64,000 nt of DNA from an uncultured Actinomycetes bacterium (GTDB lineage: Bacteria > Actinomycetota > Actinomycetes > Nanopelagicales > Nanopelagicaceae): positions 33,913 through 97,912 of the forward strand of contig CAILSO010000008.1 of the NCBI GenBank assembly GCA_903836945.1, read 5' to 3'. The position numbers and the translations under genes were made by a program. The notes under the pieces were generated by a model that saw only the letters and a list, made by a program, of their open reading frames with translations, did no database searches and was not told the origin of the DNA. Below are positions 44,174 to 55,605 of this stretch, piece by piece. Position 1 is the first letter of the stretch. Every line of letters starts with the position of its first letter.

Positions 44174-46630
44174 TTAAATAACGATGTTAACAAGTTTTGG
44201 CGCGCGGGTAATAACCTTTTTAATTTGCGCACCGGAAATTGCACTTGCGATAGTTTCATTCGCCATAGCCAATTTCTCAAGTTCGCTATCGGAAATCGAT
44301 GGTGCGACTTCAATTCGATCCAGGATCTTTCCATTTACCTGCAAGATAACGGTGACGGCATCTTCTTCTAAAAGCGCAGTGTCAATTGTCGGCCAACCAG
44401 CCAAAGCAACTGCTGGCTTGTGGCCCAAGTTCTCCCACATCTCCTCCGCGGTAAATGGCGCAACTAATGAGAGTGAGATTGCAATAGATTCGGCGGCTTC
44501 GCGAACTGCTGGGTCGCCTGGCCCGGCGCCGCTATCGATCGCCTTACGGGTGGCATTTACAAGTTCCATGACACGAGCGATTGCGACATTGAATCTAAAT
44601 GATTCAACGGCAAATGAAATATCGTGCAGTGATTTATGAGTCACTTTGCGAAGTGCTAGATCACCCTTGCTGAAATCTACGCCGACCGGACTGGTCACAT
44701 CTCCCGAGATGCGCCAAGCTCGATTTAAGAATTTAACGCTGCCGGATGGTGAAACATCAGCCCAATCAACATCATCTTCCGGCGGACCGGCAAAGACCAT
44801 GGCTAAACGAATTGCATCAACGCCATGAGTCGCAAGTTCATCAGATAAACGAACTAAGTTACCGCGCGATTTAGACATGGCCGAGCCATCCATCAAGACC
44901 ATGCCTTGATTCAATAATTTGGTAAATGGCTCAGTGAAATTCAAATGGCCAAGGTCGTGCAGCACCTTGGTGAAGAAGCGTGAATATAAGAGGTGCAAGA
45001 TCGCATGTGTTACGCCGCCAACATATTGATCAACTGGCAACCAAGTCTCAACGGCCTTCTTATCAAATGCCACATCGTGGCGATCTACGCTGGTATAGCG
45101 AAGGAAGTACCAAGATGAATCAAAGAAGGTATCCATGGTGTCGGCATCGCGTTTAGCAGCGCCACCGCACTTTGGACAGGAAACATTTACCCAGGCCTCA
45201 ATTGCGCCAAGTGGCGATGAACCCTTTGGCTTTAGATCGATCCCAGTTGCATCCGGTAGTTCTACCGGCAATTGATCTTGCGGAACCGCAACTTCCCCAC
45301 AACTTGGGCAATGAATGATGGGAATTGGAGTACCCCAGAAACGTTGTCGCGAGATCAACCAGTCGCGCAGACGATAATTCTTAGCGCCTTTGCCTAGATC
45401 CTTTGCGGCAAGTTCTTCGATGATCTTGGCAATTGCTTGCTCTTTATCAAGACCATTTAACGAACCAGAATTAATTAATTTCCCATTACCGGTGGTTGCA
45501 ATTCCAGTTGCACTTGGATCTTCTTCGCCTGTATCGACTACAACTTTTACATCCAATTTCATGGCACGAGCAAAATCTAAATCGCGCTGATCATGCGCCG
45601 GGACCGCCATAATCGCGCCGGTTCCATAATCCGCCAAAACATAATCGCTCGCCCAAATTGGAAGTTTCGCACCGTTAACTGGATTTATCGAATATCGTTC
45701 TAGGAAAATTCCAGTCTTTGGTCGATCGGTAGCTAGGCGGTCGATATCTGTAACAGCCTTTACGCCTTCTAAATATTCATTGAACTTAGCTTCCACCGCA
45801 GAACCAGCAACCAATTCAGCAGCCAGCGCCGAGTCCGCAGCAACAACCATGAAGGTTGCGCCATACAAGGTATCGGGGCGGGTGGTGTAAATCGTTACAG
45901 GATCTTTGCGACCTTCAATTTCAAATTTAACTTCTGCGCCAATCGAGCGGCCAATCCAATTGCGCTGCATCATCAAAACTTTCTCTGGCCATTGACCCTC
46001 AAGTTCAGACATATCGTCGAGTAAACGATCGGCGTAATCAGTGATCTTTAAATACCACTGATTTAATTTCTTCTTAGTTACTTCCGTATCACAACGCTCG
46101 CAAAGTCCAGCTACAACTTGCTCGTTCGCTAAAACGGTCTGACAACTTGGACACCAGTTAACTGGTGAATCTTTGCGATAGGCCAAGCCCTTGTTAAACA
46201 TCTCAAGGAATAACCATTGATTCCATTTGTAATACTCTGGATCGCAGGTATGTAAGACTCGATCCCAATCAAAGGAGCAGGCAAAGCGGCGCATCGAAGC
46301 CTTTTGAACTGCAATATTTTCATAGGTCCAAGCGCGTGGATCTGCACTGCGCTTTATTGCGGCATTCTCGGCTGGTAGTCCAAAGGCATCCCAACCAATT
46401 GGGTGCATGACGTTAAAGCCTTTTTGAATCCAATATCTCGCAATTACATCGCCAAGTGCATATGCCTCGGCATGGCCCATATGTAGATCACCAGATGGAT
46501 AAGGAAACATATCCAAGACATATTTCTTTGGACGTGGGTCATCTGGGCGGCCAGATTTAAATGGTTCGATCTGATCCCAGATCGGCAACCACTTCTCTTG
46601 GACATGTTGAATGTCGTAGGCCTCATGCAC
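44174..46630 (-). CDS. leuS: Leucyl-tRNA synthetase
   Basis: An 818-residue class Ia synthetase. The HIGH motif is in [14 protein letters not shown] at 43-56 and the KMSKS motif in SAMSKSRGN near 582. The CP1 editing domain ([15 protein letters not shown] near 245) is present, so it can hydrolyse mischarged tRNA. The zinc knuckle [13 protein letters not shown] is near 160. GTG at 46630 was chosen because it follows the SDR stop in an 8-base overlap and gives the [14 protein letters not shown] start; longer starts read into the SDR gene. Confidence 0.95.
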   Translation of the reverse strand: MHEAYDIQHVQEKWLPIWDQIEPFKSGRPDDPRPKKYVLDMFPYPSGDLHMGHAEAYALGDVIARYWIQKGFNVMHPIGWDAFGLPAENAAIKRSADPRAWTYENIAVQKASMRRFACSFDWDRVLHTCDPEYYKWNQWLFLEMFNKGLAYRKDSPVNWCPSCQTVLANEQVVAGLCERCDTEVTKKKLNQWYLKITDYADRLLDDMSELEGQWPEKVLMMQRNWIGRSIGAEVKFEIEGRKDPVTIYTTRPDTLYGATFMVVAADSALAAELVAGSAVEAKFNEYLEGVKAVTDIDRLATDRPKTGIFLERYSINPVNGAKLPIWASDYVLADYGTGAIMAVPAHDQRDLDFARAMKLDVKVVVDTGEEDPSATGIATTGNGKLINSGSLNGLDKEQAIAKIIEELAAKDLGKGAKNYRLRDWLISRQRFWGTPIPIIHCPSCGEVAVPQDQLPVELPDATGIDLKPKGSSPLGAIEAWVNVSCPKCGGAAKRDADTMDTFFDSSWYFLRYTSVDRHDVAFDKKAVETWLPVDQYVGGVTHAILHLLYSRFFTKVLHDLGHLNFTEPFTKLLNQGMVLMDGSAMSKSRGNLVRLSDELATHGVDAIRLAMVFAGPPEDDVDWADVSPSGSVKFLNRAWRISGDVTSPVGVDFSKGDLALRKVTHKSLHDISFAVESFRFNVAIARVMELVNATRKAIDSGAGPGDPAVREAAESIAISLSLVAPFTAEEMWENLGHKPAVALAGWPTIDTALLEEDAVTVILQVNGKILDRIEVAPSISDSELEKLAMANETIASAISGAQIKKVITRAPKLVNIVI

Positions 46631-47597
46631 GAGCGGAATTCTCCCATGCCACACCAGTAAGTTCTGCACTTACGCTCCAGAGGTTGCCCGCCAAGGTCTG
46701 GTCATATGCCAATGCACGGGCTCTGGTTAATTTAGGAGTTCCCCGCATTTCAAAATATTGGCTCGGGCCTAGATATGAACTTCCTAAGAGATTTGGGTAA
46801 GTCAGCGCCGCAAGTAGAGGAAGTGCGCCCATCTGCGCTGATTGCGCAAAAACTTTATTGAACTCTAGGGTCAATCGCTCCTGCAATTTTTTGCCAGCCA
46901 TAGCAGGGGCGACGCCAAATAAATTTGTAGCGGCCCAACCTGGATGCGCGGCAACCGGCGTGAAACTCCACTTATTTTTTAAACGAAGACGTTCGGCCTC
47001 TGAAATAAATAACAAGTTAGCCAATTTAGATGAACCATAGGCGGCCCAAGGCGAATACTTACCAACACCAAAGCACCGATCGCGAATATCATCAACGGTA
47101 TTTGAGCCAAAACTTCCGATTCGGTGGGCTTGACTCGCCACGCTAACTAGGCGACCGGAAATCTTTTTGTGAATTAATCCAGCGAATGCGAAATGTCCTA
47201 AGTGATTAGTTCCCATTTGCAATTCAAAGCCATCTTTTGTAGATGTATAGGGAGTTGCCATAACTCCGGCATTTAAAATTACGCCATCAAATTTCTTTGT
47301 ACTTTTCTTAATTACTTCTGCTGCGGTTCTTACTGATGCTAAATCGGTTAGATCCATTTCAATTACCGAAAAGTTTCCGCGCAATTTCCCAAAGGAATTT
47401 TCGAGTTCCTCGGCCTTCTTAAGGCTGCGAGCTGTGATGGTTACATCTGCGCCTTTTCGAAGAAGTACTCGCGCGCACTGGGCACCAAGACCACTCGTAC
47501 CACCTGTAATGAGAAATCGCTGTCCAGATAAATCCGCAATGTTGTTCTCATTCCAACCGAGTGGAATCGTTAGCGAATTTACATATTCGGTTTTCAT
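46623..47597 (-). CDS. Short-chain dehydrogenase/reductase
   Basis: 324 residues, classical-like SDR with cofactor motif [10 protein letters not shown] near 31, NAGVMATP near 110 (NNAG-type) and the active-site YGSSK near 186 (Tyr-x3-Lys). It resembles retinol-dehydrogenase/protochlorophyllide-reductase-like oxidoreductases; substrate unknown. ATG at 47597 lies 4 bases after the 3' end of tRNA-Ala, so the mRNA is probably released by tRNA processing. It overlaps leuS by 8 bases. Confidence 0.88.
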   Translation of the reverse strand: MKTEYVNSLTIPLGWNENNIADLSGQRFLITGGTSGLGAQCARVLLRKGADVTITARSLKKAEELENSFGKLRGNFSVIEMDLTDLASVRTAAEVIKKSTKKFDGVILNAGVMATPYTSTKDGFELQMGTNHLGHFAFAGLIHKKISGRLVSVASQAHRIGSFGSNTVDDIRDRCFGVGKYSPWAAYGSSKLANLLFISEAERLRLKNKWSFTPVAAHPGWAATNLFGVAPAMAGKKLQERLTLEFNKVFAQSAQMGALPLLAALTYPNLLGSSYLGPSQYFEMRGTPKLTRARALAYDQTLAGNLWSVSAELTGVAWENSARA

Positions 47598-47600
47598 AAG

Positions 47601-47673
47601 TGGAGATAAGGGGAATCGAACCCCTAACCTCTTCCATGCCATGGAAGCGCGCTACCAATTGCGCCATATCCCC
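47601..47673 (-). tRNA. tRNA-Ala (GGC)
   Basis: Acceptor GGGGATA/TATCTCC, D-arm GGCGCAATTGGTAGCGC, anticodon stem CTTCC/GGAAG with loop ATGGCAT (anticodon GGC) and T-arm GGGGTTCGATTCCCC. CCA is not encoded (ACTT follows). It is directly upstream of the SDR-leuS genes on the same strand. Confidence 0.94.
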
Positions 47674-47722
47674 GAAATTTCTCCGGGCGCTTTGGAAAAA
47701 CTCCCGCAGGAAGCGACCTTAT

Positions 47723-48376
47723 CTAATTATTTGGTTCATCGCCAAAGACAGGTTCTGGGATCGAGCCCGCATTATGTTCAACCAAGGTCCAACCCCGATC
47801 AAGATGGCGATTTGGTTCGAGAACCGACCAGCAGGCATTTGATAATCCACCTAACGAGGCCCACTTTTCATATGGCAGTTCAAGTAGCGATCCCAGCAAA
47901 CAACGCGCCGCACCTCCATGAGTTACAAAAACAATCGTTCCACTTTTTACACCTTCAATAGCTAGATTAACTGCGCGGGTGGCCCGCAGGGCAACTTCAC
48001 TTCGAGTCTCACCAATTTCGCCAGCGCGAACATCCTCACCGCTAATCCATTTGGTGAAACGTTCGCCATCCATGGCGCGATTTTCTTCCCCCGTCTTGCC
48101 TTCCCAATTTCCGCCATTGGTTTCGCGCAGGTCTGGATCGATCTCCAATTTTAAAGAACTTAAATCAATTAGCGCTTGGGCGGTCTGCTTTGCCCGACCT
48201 AGATCACTTGAAATTATTCGATCTGGCTTTAGCGCCGCCAATATTTTTGCCGCGTGCGTAACCTGATATTCGCCAACCTTATTTAGCGGAATATCTGAAT
48301 GGCCTTGAAAACGATTTATTACATTCCAGTCGGTTTGGCCATGACGCCAGAAGACCAAGCGAAGTGGATCAGACAC
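47723..48376 (-). CDS. Histidine phosphatase, GpgP-like
   Basis: 217 residues of the phosphoglycerate-mutase-like superfamily: WRHGQTDWN with the catalytic Arg-His-Gly near 10, SSDLGRAKQTA near 56, ETNGGNWEG near 84 and THGGAARCLLG near 151. Synteny with nadD-rsfS (Rv2421c-Rv2420c) matches Rv2419c, which is glucosyl-3-phosphoglycerate phosphatase. That role, in making methylglucose-lipopolysaccharide precursors or glucosylglycerate, is possible but not shown. Its ATG at 48376 abuts the rsfS stop. Confidence 0.82.
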   Translation of the reverse strand: MSDPLRLVFWRHGQTDWNVINRFQGHSDIPLNKVGEYQVTHAAKILAALKPDRIISSDLGRAKQTAQALIDLSSLKLEIDPDLRETNGGNWEGKTGEENRAMDGERFTKWISGEDVRAGEIGETRSEVALRATRAVNLAIEGVKSGTIVFVTHGGAARCLLGSLLELPYEKWASLGGLSNACWSVLEPNRHLDRGWTLVEHNAGSIPEPVFGDEPNN

Positions 48377-48739
48377 TTAGCGCGCCTCAGAGACCTTGAG
48401 TTCGATTCGTGGGCAATCATTCCAAAGTCGATCCAGCATGTAATAGTTACGAAGTTCGGTATTTTGAATATGTACAACTAAGTCTGAGTAATCCAACAAG
48501 ATCCAGGCGCCCTTGCCCTCACGGCGGATTGGTTTCTCGCCAATTTCGGCTAGCTTTCTAAAGACCTCATCGGCAATTGCATCTACCTGTTGTTCGTTTT
48601 GCGCGGTCGCTATTAGGAACACTTCGGATAGAAGCATCTGGTCAGTCATATCCAGGGCAATAATGTCGGTACCCAATTTTTCAGAAATTGCCTCAGCTGC
48701 TAGCTGGGCCAAATCTTTTACTTGTTTACTTGCTGCCAT
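48377..48739 (-). CDS. rsfS: Ribosomal silencing factor RsfS
   Basis: 120 residues of the RsfS/Iojap family, which binds L14 and blocks subunit joining during starvation. Motifs: DIIALDMTDQMLLSEVFLIATAQNEQQVDAI near 25 (by position), RREGKGAWILLDYSDLVVHI near 74. The ATG at 48739 has AGGAG 10 bases upstream; another in-frame ATG at 48748 is too close to that motif. It overlaps the end of nadD by 14 bases. Confidence 0.94.
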   Translation of the reverse strand: MAASKQVKDLAQLAAEAISEKLGTDIIALDMTDQMLLSEVFLIATAQNEQQVDAIADEVFRKLAEIGEKPIRREGKGAWILLDYSDLVVHIQNTELRNYYMLDRLWNDCPRIELKVSEAR

Positions 48740-49295
48740 AGAGACCATGCTCCTTTATATATTGAAGCACAGATGGTGAGAGTGTTTCGGGGGTTTGCTT
48801 GCTGGAAAATGCGGCGCGGATCTGGGTTGCAGAAATATCCAAAGCTTGGATCTCTAACTCTTTAAATTCACTCTTCTTATCTCCGGGACGGCGAACTACT
48901 AAAACATCAGCAAGCTTGCGTAGATCTTTCGCGCGCTTCCACTTATCAAAAGTTGCCGCCGCGTCGCTACCCAAAATTAATGTGAACTCATCACGTGGAA
49001 AGAAGGCGCGAAGAGATTGCAAGGTGTCATAGGTATAAGTTGCACCTTTGCGGGTTACTTCAATATCTAAGACTTCGACCTTGCCTTGAAGTTCATCTGA
49101 TAAATCTTCTAACGCCGCCGTGCACATCGCCAGACGTTGCTGCGGTGAGGCAACTGGTTTGGTGTCACGCAAATATGGATCGCCAGTAGGAATAATCATT
49201 ATCTTTTCAAATTTCTTGGCGAGAACTTCAATTATATGAAGATGGCCAAGGTGGGGCGGATCAAAGGTGCCACCAAGAATGCCGACTTTTGAGAT
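48726..49295 (-). CDS. nadD: Nicotinate-nucleotide adenylyltransferase (probable ATC start)
   Basis: NadD transfers AMP to nicotinate mononucleotide in NAD synthesis. The family needs its N-terminal GGTFDPxHxGH motif. From the first ATG (49199) it would be lost. In the same frame the sequence upstream reads SKVGILGGTFDPPHLGHLHI, an intact active site, but with no ATG, GTG or TTG before the TAG at 49311-49313. ATC at 49295 gives the typical family start (189 aa) and has GGGA 8 bases upstream; ATT at 49304 overlaps the stop of the small upstream ORF. Later motifs: SDAAATFDKWKRA near 105 and ISATQIRAAF near 153. Confidence 0.85.
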   Translation of the reverse strand: MSKVGILGGTFDPPHLGHLHIIEVLAKKFEKIMIIPTGDPYLRDTKPVASPQQRLAMCTAALEDLSDELQGKVEVLDIEVTRKGATYTYDTLQSLRAFFPRDEFTLILGSDAAATFDKWKRAKDLRKLADVLVVRRPGDKKSEFKELEIQALDISATQIRAAFSSKQTPETLSPSVLQYIKEHGLYGSK

Positions 49296-49299
49296 GGGA

Positions 49300-49419
49300 T
49301 TAATCCCGGTCTAAGCGAATTACAAGATATAAAAATAGTGAGAGAACACCAAAGGCAAACAATCCGAAAAATACTGGTGGCGCGGATAGATGACGTACTG
49401 TTTCAGAAGCGGTGATCAT
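49300..49419 (-). CDS. 39-residue membrane protein upstream of nadD
   Basis: MITASETVRHLSAPPVFFG, then a single hydrophobic helix LFAFGVLSLFLYLVI and a charged end RLDRD. It has TAAAGT 7 bases before its ATG, so it is probably the first, leaderless, cistron of the nadD-rsfS-gpgP operon. Its TAA is 4 bases before the ATC (and overlaps the ATT) that nadD appears to use, suggesting it also serves to couple nadD translation. No function is known. Confidence 0.65.
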   Translation of the reverse strand: MITASETVRHLSAPPVFFGLFAFGVLSLFLYLVIRLDRD

Positions 49420-49429
49420 GGGAGAAACT

Positions 49430-51490
<2,061 letters not shown>

Positions 51491-51493
<3 letters not shown>

Positions 51494-52567
51494 TTCGGTC
51501 TGTGCGACAGTAGCCGAGCCGACAACCCGATCACCATCGTAAATAACTAAACCTTGCCCCGTGGCCAAGCCAAAGAGTGGTTCATCAAGTTCAACTCTGA
51601 TCGACTCCCCATCATGTGTGTAACTCGCAGCTAGAGGTGCGCCATGTGCTCGCACTTGGGCAAAACCGCGATATTGCGTTTGCGTGGCAGGCACTGGTCC
51701 ACACCAGATTGGTTTCTCACCAACAATCTTCTTTACCGCCAAAGCTTCATGCGCGCCAACAACCACAGTGTTTGTCTTTGGTTCAATCTTTAATACATAT
51801 CGCGGACTACCACCATCGGCTGGAACTGTTAAACCAAGGCCACGACGTTGTCCGATTGTGTAGGTGTATGCGCCTTTGTGTTCGCCCAATTTATTTCCAG
51901 CTTCATCGACGATCTCGCCAATTTCACTTCCAAGGCGATCGCGCAACCAACCAGCATTATCGCCAGAAGGAACGAAGCAAATATCGTGGCTATCTGGCTT
52001 ATTGGCAACATAGAGACCTCGCTTCTTAGCCTCTTTACGAACCTCTTCTTTGAAGGTATCGCCAAGTGGGAAATGCGCCCCGGCTAATTGATCGGAATTT
52101 AAAACAGCCAGAACATAAGACTGATCTTTACCGGGATCTTGGGCGCGATACATCACGCGCCCTAATTCATTCTCGCGCATTTGTGCATAGTGCCCGGTAA
52201 TAACACCGTCGAAACCAAGACCCTTAGCGCGATCTAAAACTGCAGCAAATTTAATTTTCTCATTGCAGCGAAGGCAGGGATTAGGAGTTCGGCCAGATGC
52301 GTATTCTGAAAGAAAATTCTCAACAACTCCATCATGAAATTCTTCGGCCATATCCCAGATATAGAAAGGAATTCCTATTACATCGGCGGCGCGACGGGCA
52401 TCATGTGAATCTTCGATGGTGCAACAACCGCGGGCGCCTGAACGATATTTTTGTGGATTACTTGAGAGCGCTAAGTGAACACCGACTACTTCATGACCAG
52501 CATCAACCGCGCGCGCAGCTGCCACTGCTGAATCGACGCCACCGCTCATGGCGGCAATTAGCTTCAT
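51491..52567 (-). CDS. mnmA: tRNA-specific 2-thiouridylase MnmA
   Basis: A 358-residue enzyme that thiolates U34 of tRNA-Glu, -Gln and -Lys. The PP-loop [10 protein letters not shown] is at 8-17. The catalytic cysteines are in [12 protein letters not shown] near 97 and [11 protein letters not shown] near 195. GHYAQ follows near 126. It overlaps the cysteine desulfurase stop by one base (TAATG), so the sulfur donor and the acceptor enzyme are made together, as in Mycobacterium. Confidence 0.96.
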
Positions 52568-53739
52568 TAGTTAAGTCCATTCACGACAAAAGCCGAACGG
52601 GCGCGTTCAACAACGCTTGGAAATACTTTAATAACTTGATCGATCTCTTCCTTGGTATTTGTACTGCCGATGGATATTCGAAGCGAGGCATCAGCATCGG
52701 CCTCACTAATTCCAAGTGCAAGCAAGACATGACTTGGCCTTGGTACGCCTGCGCTGCAGGCAGAGCCAGCAGATGCACTAATTCCCTCTGAATCTAAAAG
52801 CAGAAGCAAGGCATCGCTCTCGGTGCCCGGGAATGTGGCATTTACTATTCCAGGCAGTGCTGGATCGGAAACTGAATTAATAACCAGATCTGGAATCGCT
52901 ATCTTGAGTTGTGAAATAAAGTAATCGCGGAGTTCTCGAACCTTCTTAAAATTAGCCACCCGATTTTCGATTGCAGATTTAGCAGCTGCGGCAAATGAGA
53001 CGATTGCCGGAGCATTTAGCGTGCCGCTTCTTATCTCGCGTTCTTGTCCGCCACCATGCAAGATCGGCGTTAGATCCAAACCACGCTGCAAAATTAGCGC
53101 AGCCACTCCAAGCGGTCCTCCAACTTTATGGGCGCTAATAGTTGCAGCTGTTGTACCCAATTGCTTAAAGTCGAAATCTACTTTTCCAAAACTTTGTACT
53201 GCATCGGTGTGAACTGGAATATCTCCAGCGATTTTTACCACTTCTGCAATTGGTTGTAGTGAACCCAATTCGTTATTGGAATGCATCACGCTAATTAGCG
53301 CAATTTCTGCTCCCCGATTTGCAATTAAATCCTTGAGGAAATCCAAATCAATGACCCCAACTTTTGTAATTGGTATCAAGATCTGCTCGGCCGCTTCATG
53401 TTCGACCAACCACTCAACCGGATCCAAAATTGCGTGATGCTCGAAGGCTGAGGTGACGATGACCTTTCGCTTTGGATTACTTGCAATTGCGTTCCAATAA
53501 AAACCTTTGATCGCTAAGTTGTTGGCTTCGGTACCAGAGCCGGTAAAGATAATTTCTGAAGGGTTGCATCCAACTAATTCTGAGAGTAGGTGCCGGGCAT
53601 CTTCAACATCTTTGCGAATTGCCCGCCCTTGATTGTGCACGCTTGAGGCATTTCCTAATTTCTTAACTTGTTCGGTCAGCGCCGAAATTGCCGCATCATT
53701 GATCGGCGCGGTCGCGGCGTGATCAAGATAGATGGTCAT
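52567..53739 (-). CDS. iscS: Cysteine desulfurase (IscS/NifS family)
   Basis: 390 residues, PLP-dependent, releases sulfur from L-cysteine as a persulfide. It opens [15 protein letters not shown]. The PLP lysine is in [13 protein letters not shown] near 201 and the catalytic cysteine in SAGSACSAG near 325. [11 protein letters not shown] is near 70. Pairing with mnmA suggests a main role in tRNA thiolation, though it may also serve other sulfur pathways. TATCCT lies 6 bases before the ATG. Confidence 0.95.
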   Translation of the reverse strand: MTIYLDHAATAPINDAAISALTEQVKKLGNASSVHNQGRAIRKDVEDARHLLSELVGCNPSEIIFTGSGTEANNLAIKGFYWNAIASNPKRKVIVTSAFEHHAILDPVEWLVEHEAAEQILIPITKVGVIDLDFLKDLIANRGAEIALISVMHSNNELGSLQPIAEVVKIAGDIPVHTDAVQSFGKVDFDFKQLGTTAATISAHKVGGPLGVAALILQRGLDLTPILHGGGQEREIRSGTLNAPAIVSFAAAAKSAIENRVANFKKVRELRDYFISQLKIAIPDLVINSVSDPALPGIVNATFPGTESDALLLLLDSEGISASAGSACSAGVPRPSHVLLALGISEADADASLRISIGSTNTKEEIDQVIKVFPSVVERARSAFVVNGLN

Positions 53740-53745
53740 GTCTTA

Positions 53746-53751
53746 AGGATA
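53746..53751 (-). promoter_or_regulatory. -10 element of iscS-mnmA
   Basis: TATCCT on the minus strand, 6 bases before the ATG at 53739. Confidence 0.5.
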
Positions 53752-53792
53752 CTTTGATCAGGCCCGAGCGATAACTTGAGCAGTACCCTCAA

Positions 53793-54722
53793 CTATTTTT
53801 TAGCAGTGATTGCGGCGGTAGCCTGCGGTAAGACGTTGAAGAGATCGCCAACCACGCCAAAATCAGCTAATTCAAAGATCGGCGCTTCGGCATCTTTATT
53901 AACCGCAACGATTAACTTTGAAGTCTGCATGCCAGCACGGTGTTGAATTGCCCCAGAAATTCCAGCGGCTACATAAAGTTGTGGGCTAACTGTTTTGCCA
54001 GTTTGTCCGACCTGATGTGAATGCGGATACCAACCAGCATCGGTAGCAGCGCGCGAAGCACCAACTGCCGCGCCTAAGGCGTCGGCAAGTGCTTCAACAG
54101 GTTTGAAATCACCATTTGTGCCACGCCCGCCAGAAACCACGATCGAAGCTTCTGTTAATTCTGGGCGGCCACCTTTAACGGCTGGCTCACTCGAGGTAAT
54201 TGTTGCTAATTTTGCCGTGGCCGAAATTGTTGGGGTGAAATTTTCAAGCGTCGCAGATGAATTGGTTGAGGCAACTTCAATTGAATTAGAGCGAAGGGTA
54301 ACAACCGCGCATCCATGATTTACGGTTGCGAGAACGGTCGTGCCACCGCCAAATACTGATTGGGTTGTGATCAAATCGGCATCGATGTCAATGGCATCAG
54401 TGATGATTCCAGAATTAGTTGCAACGGCTACGCGCGCGGCAATCTCTTTGCCCTTTGCACTTGAAGTAATCAATAGCGCCTTGGGTGACTTTGCGGCAAT
54501 TATCTGGGCTAGCGCTTCGGCAATTTCGCCAACCGTTGAGGTGCTTGAAATCTCATCGATCGTAATGATTTTATTGATTGGAAAAACATTTAATTGCGAG
54601 ACAAGATCGGCATCTAGTACCACCGCAGTTACTTCACCAATTCGGGCGCCAAATGTGGCTAATTCCCCGCTGGATTTTGCAACTTTGCCGCCTTGTGAAT
54701 CAATCAGAATTAAAGCGCTCAT
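53793..54722 (-). CDS. etfA: Electron transfer flavoprotein alpha subunit
   Basis: 309 residues. The variable N-terminal domain I is followed by the conserved C-terminal FAD domain [38 protein letters not shown] (near 190, by position), [26 protein letters not shown] near 235 and [22 protein letters not shown] near 272. It accepts electrons from acyl-CoA and related dehydrogenases and passes them to ETF-quinone oxidoreductase. It overlaps etfB by 4 bases. Confidence 0.95.
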   Translation of the reverse strand: MSALILIDSQGGKVAKSSGELATFGARIGEVTAVVLDADLVSQLNVFPINKIITIDEISSTSTVGEIAEALAQIIAAKSPKALLITSSAKGKEIAARVAVATNSGIITDAIDIDADLITTQSVFGGGTTVLATVNHGCAVVTLRSNSIEVASTNSSATLENFTPTISATAKLATITSSEPAVKGGRPELTEASIVVSGGRGTNGDFKPVEALADALGAAVGASRAATDAGWYPHSHQVGQTGKTVSPQLYVAAGISGAIQHRAGMQTSKLIVAVNKDAEAPIFELADFGVVGDLFNVLPQATAAITAKK

Positions 54723-55528
54723 ATAACTCTCTTCTCTGCCAAGAAATCAACAAGTTTGGCGCCACCATCGCCACCATCTTCGACCTTCACACCAACACTT
54801 CGAGCTGGGCGAAGTAAGGCATCTTTAACCGTCGACCAGGCGGCTTTGCCACCAACTGCTTCTGCGCTGATACCAATATCAGCAAGGGATTTGGTTGTAA
54901 TAGTTTTCTTCTTCGCCGCCATAATTCCTTTAAATGATGGATAACGCGGTTCATTTATCTTTTCAACCACACTAACAATCACCGGGAACTTAGCTTCCAT
55001 ATTTTCAATTCCAGATTCGGTGCTGCGCACAATTTTTACTTGTGATGCCGCCGGATCTACTTCTACCTTTGCCGCAAAAGTTAATTGTGCATAGCCAAGA
55101 CGTTGGGAAAGCATCGCCGGAATGACACTCATGCGCGCATCGGTTGATTCCGTGCCGCATAAAACTAAATCAAAGCCGCCGCTCTTAATTACTTCCGATA
55201 AAACTAAAGAAGTTGCGAGCGCATCTGATCCCGCCAAAGCTTCATCACAAATATGGATCGCATCATCGGCGCCCATTGAAAGTGCTTTACGAATCGCTTC
55301 AGTTGCCCGCTCTGGTCCCATTGAAATCAAGGTTATTGTGTGGCCACTACCTTCACCGGCCTCATTGGTTAGTGAATTGGCTTCAACAATTTGCAGCGCA
55401 GATTCCACGGCATACTCATCTAAATCATTTAGAACCGCATCAACGCCGGCTCGATCCAGCACTTGTCCGTTCATCTTCTTCTCGGCCCATGAATCAGGTA
55501 CCTGCTTTACGCACACTGCAATCTTCAT
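54719..55528 (-). CDS. etfB: Electron transfer flavoprotein beta subunit
   Basis: 269 residues, AMP-binding partner of EtfA. Motifs: [14 protein letters not shown] near 5, [14 protein letters not shown] near 34, [23 protein letters not shown] near 124 (by position) and [28 protein letters not shown] near 178, the family signature. TAACCT lies 6 bases before the ATG, and a perfect palindrome overlaps this -10, so etfBA is probably repressed by a dimeric regulator that also faces the fab operon. Confidence 0.95.
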   Translation of the reverse strand: MKIAVCVKQVPDSWAEKKMNGQVLDRAGVDAVLNDLDEYAVESALQIVEANSLTNEAGEGSGHTITLISMGPERATEAIRKALSMGADDAIHICDEALAGSDALATSLVLSEVIKSGGFDLVLCGTESTDARMSVIPAMLSQRLGYAQLTFAAKVEVDPAASQVKIVRSTESGIENMEAKFPVIVSVVEKINEPRYPSFKGIMAAKKKTITTKSLADIGISAEAVGGKAAWSTVKDALLRPARSVGVKVEDGGDGGAKLVDFLAEKRVI

Positions 55529-55534
55529 GCCTAA

Positions 55535-55540
55535 AGGTTA
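55535..55540 (-). promoter_or_regulatory. -10 element of etfBA
   Basis: TAACCT on the minus strand, 6 bases before the etfB ATG (55528); it shares four bases with the adjacent palindrome. Confidence 0.5.
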
Positions 55541-55552
55541 CTGGCCAGTAAC
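55537..55552. promoter_or_regulatory. 16-bp perfect palindrome between etfBA and the fab operon
   Basis: GTTACTGGCCAGTAAC is identical to its reverse complement. It overlaps the etfB -10 and lies 54 bases before the fabD start. It has the look of an operator for a dimeric (for instance TetR-family) regulator. No regulator gene is adjacent. A second, weaker inverted repeat, TACTC-GG-GAGTA, lies at about 55567-55578. Confidence 0.65.
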
Positions 55553-55593
55553 AATTTTCGCCACAATACTCGGGAGTACATGGCAAACGGTCT

Positions 55594-55599
55594 TAAACT
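55594..55599 (+). promoter_or_regulatory. -10 element of fabD-fabH-acpP-fabF
   Basis: TAAACT, 6 bases before the fabD GTG (55606); no Shine-Dalgarno is present, consistent with leaderless translation. Confidence 0.5.
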
Positions 55600-55605
55600 C
55601 TAGCC

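Noticed and set aside
46623..46669. Longer leuS start upstream of 46630
   Set aside because: It would extend only into the SDR gene and adds residues not found in LeuRS.
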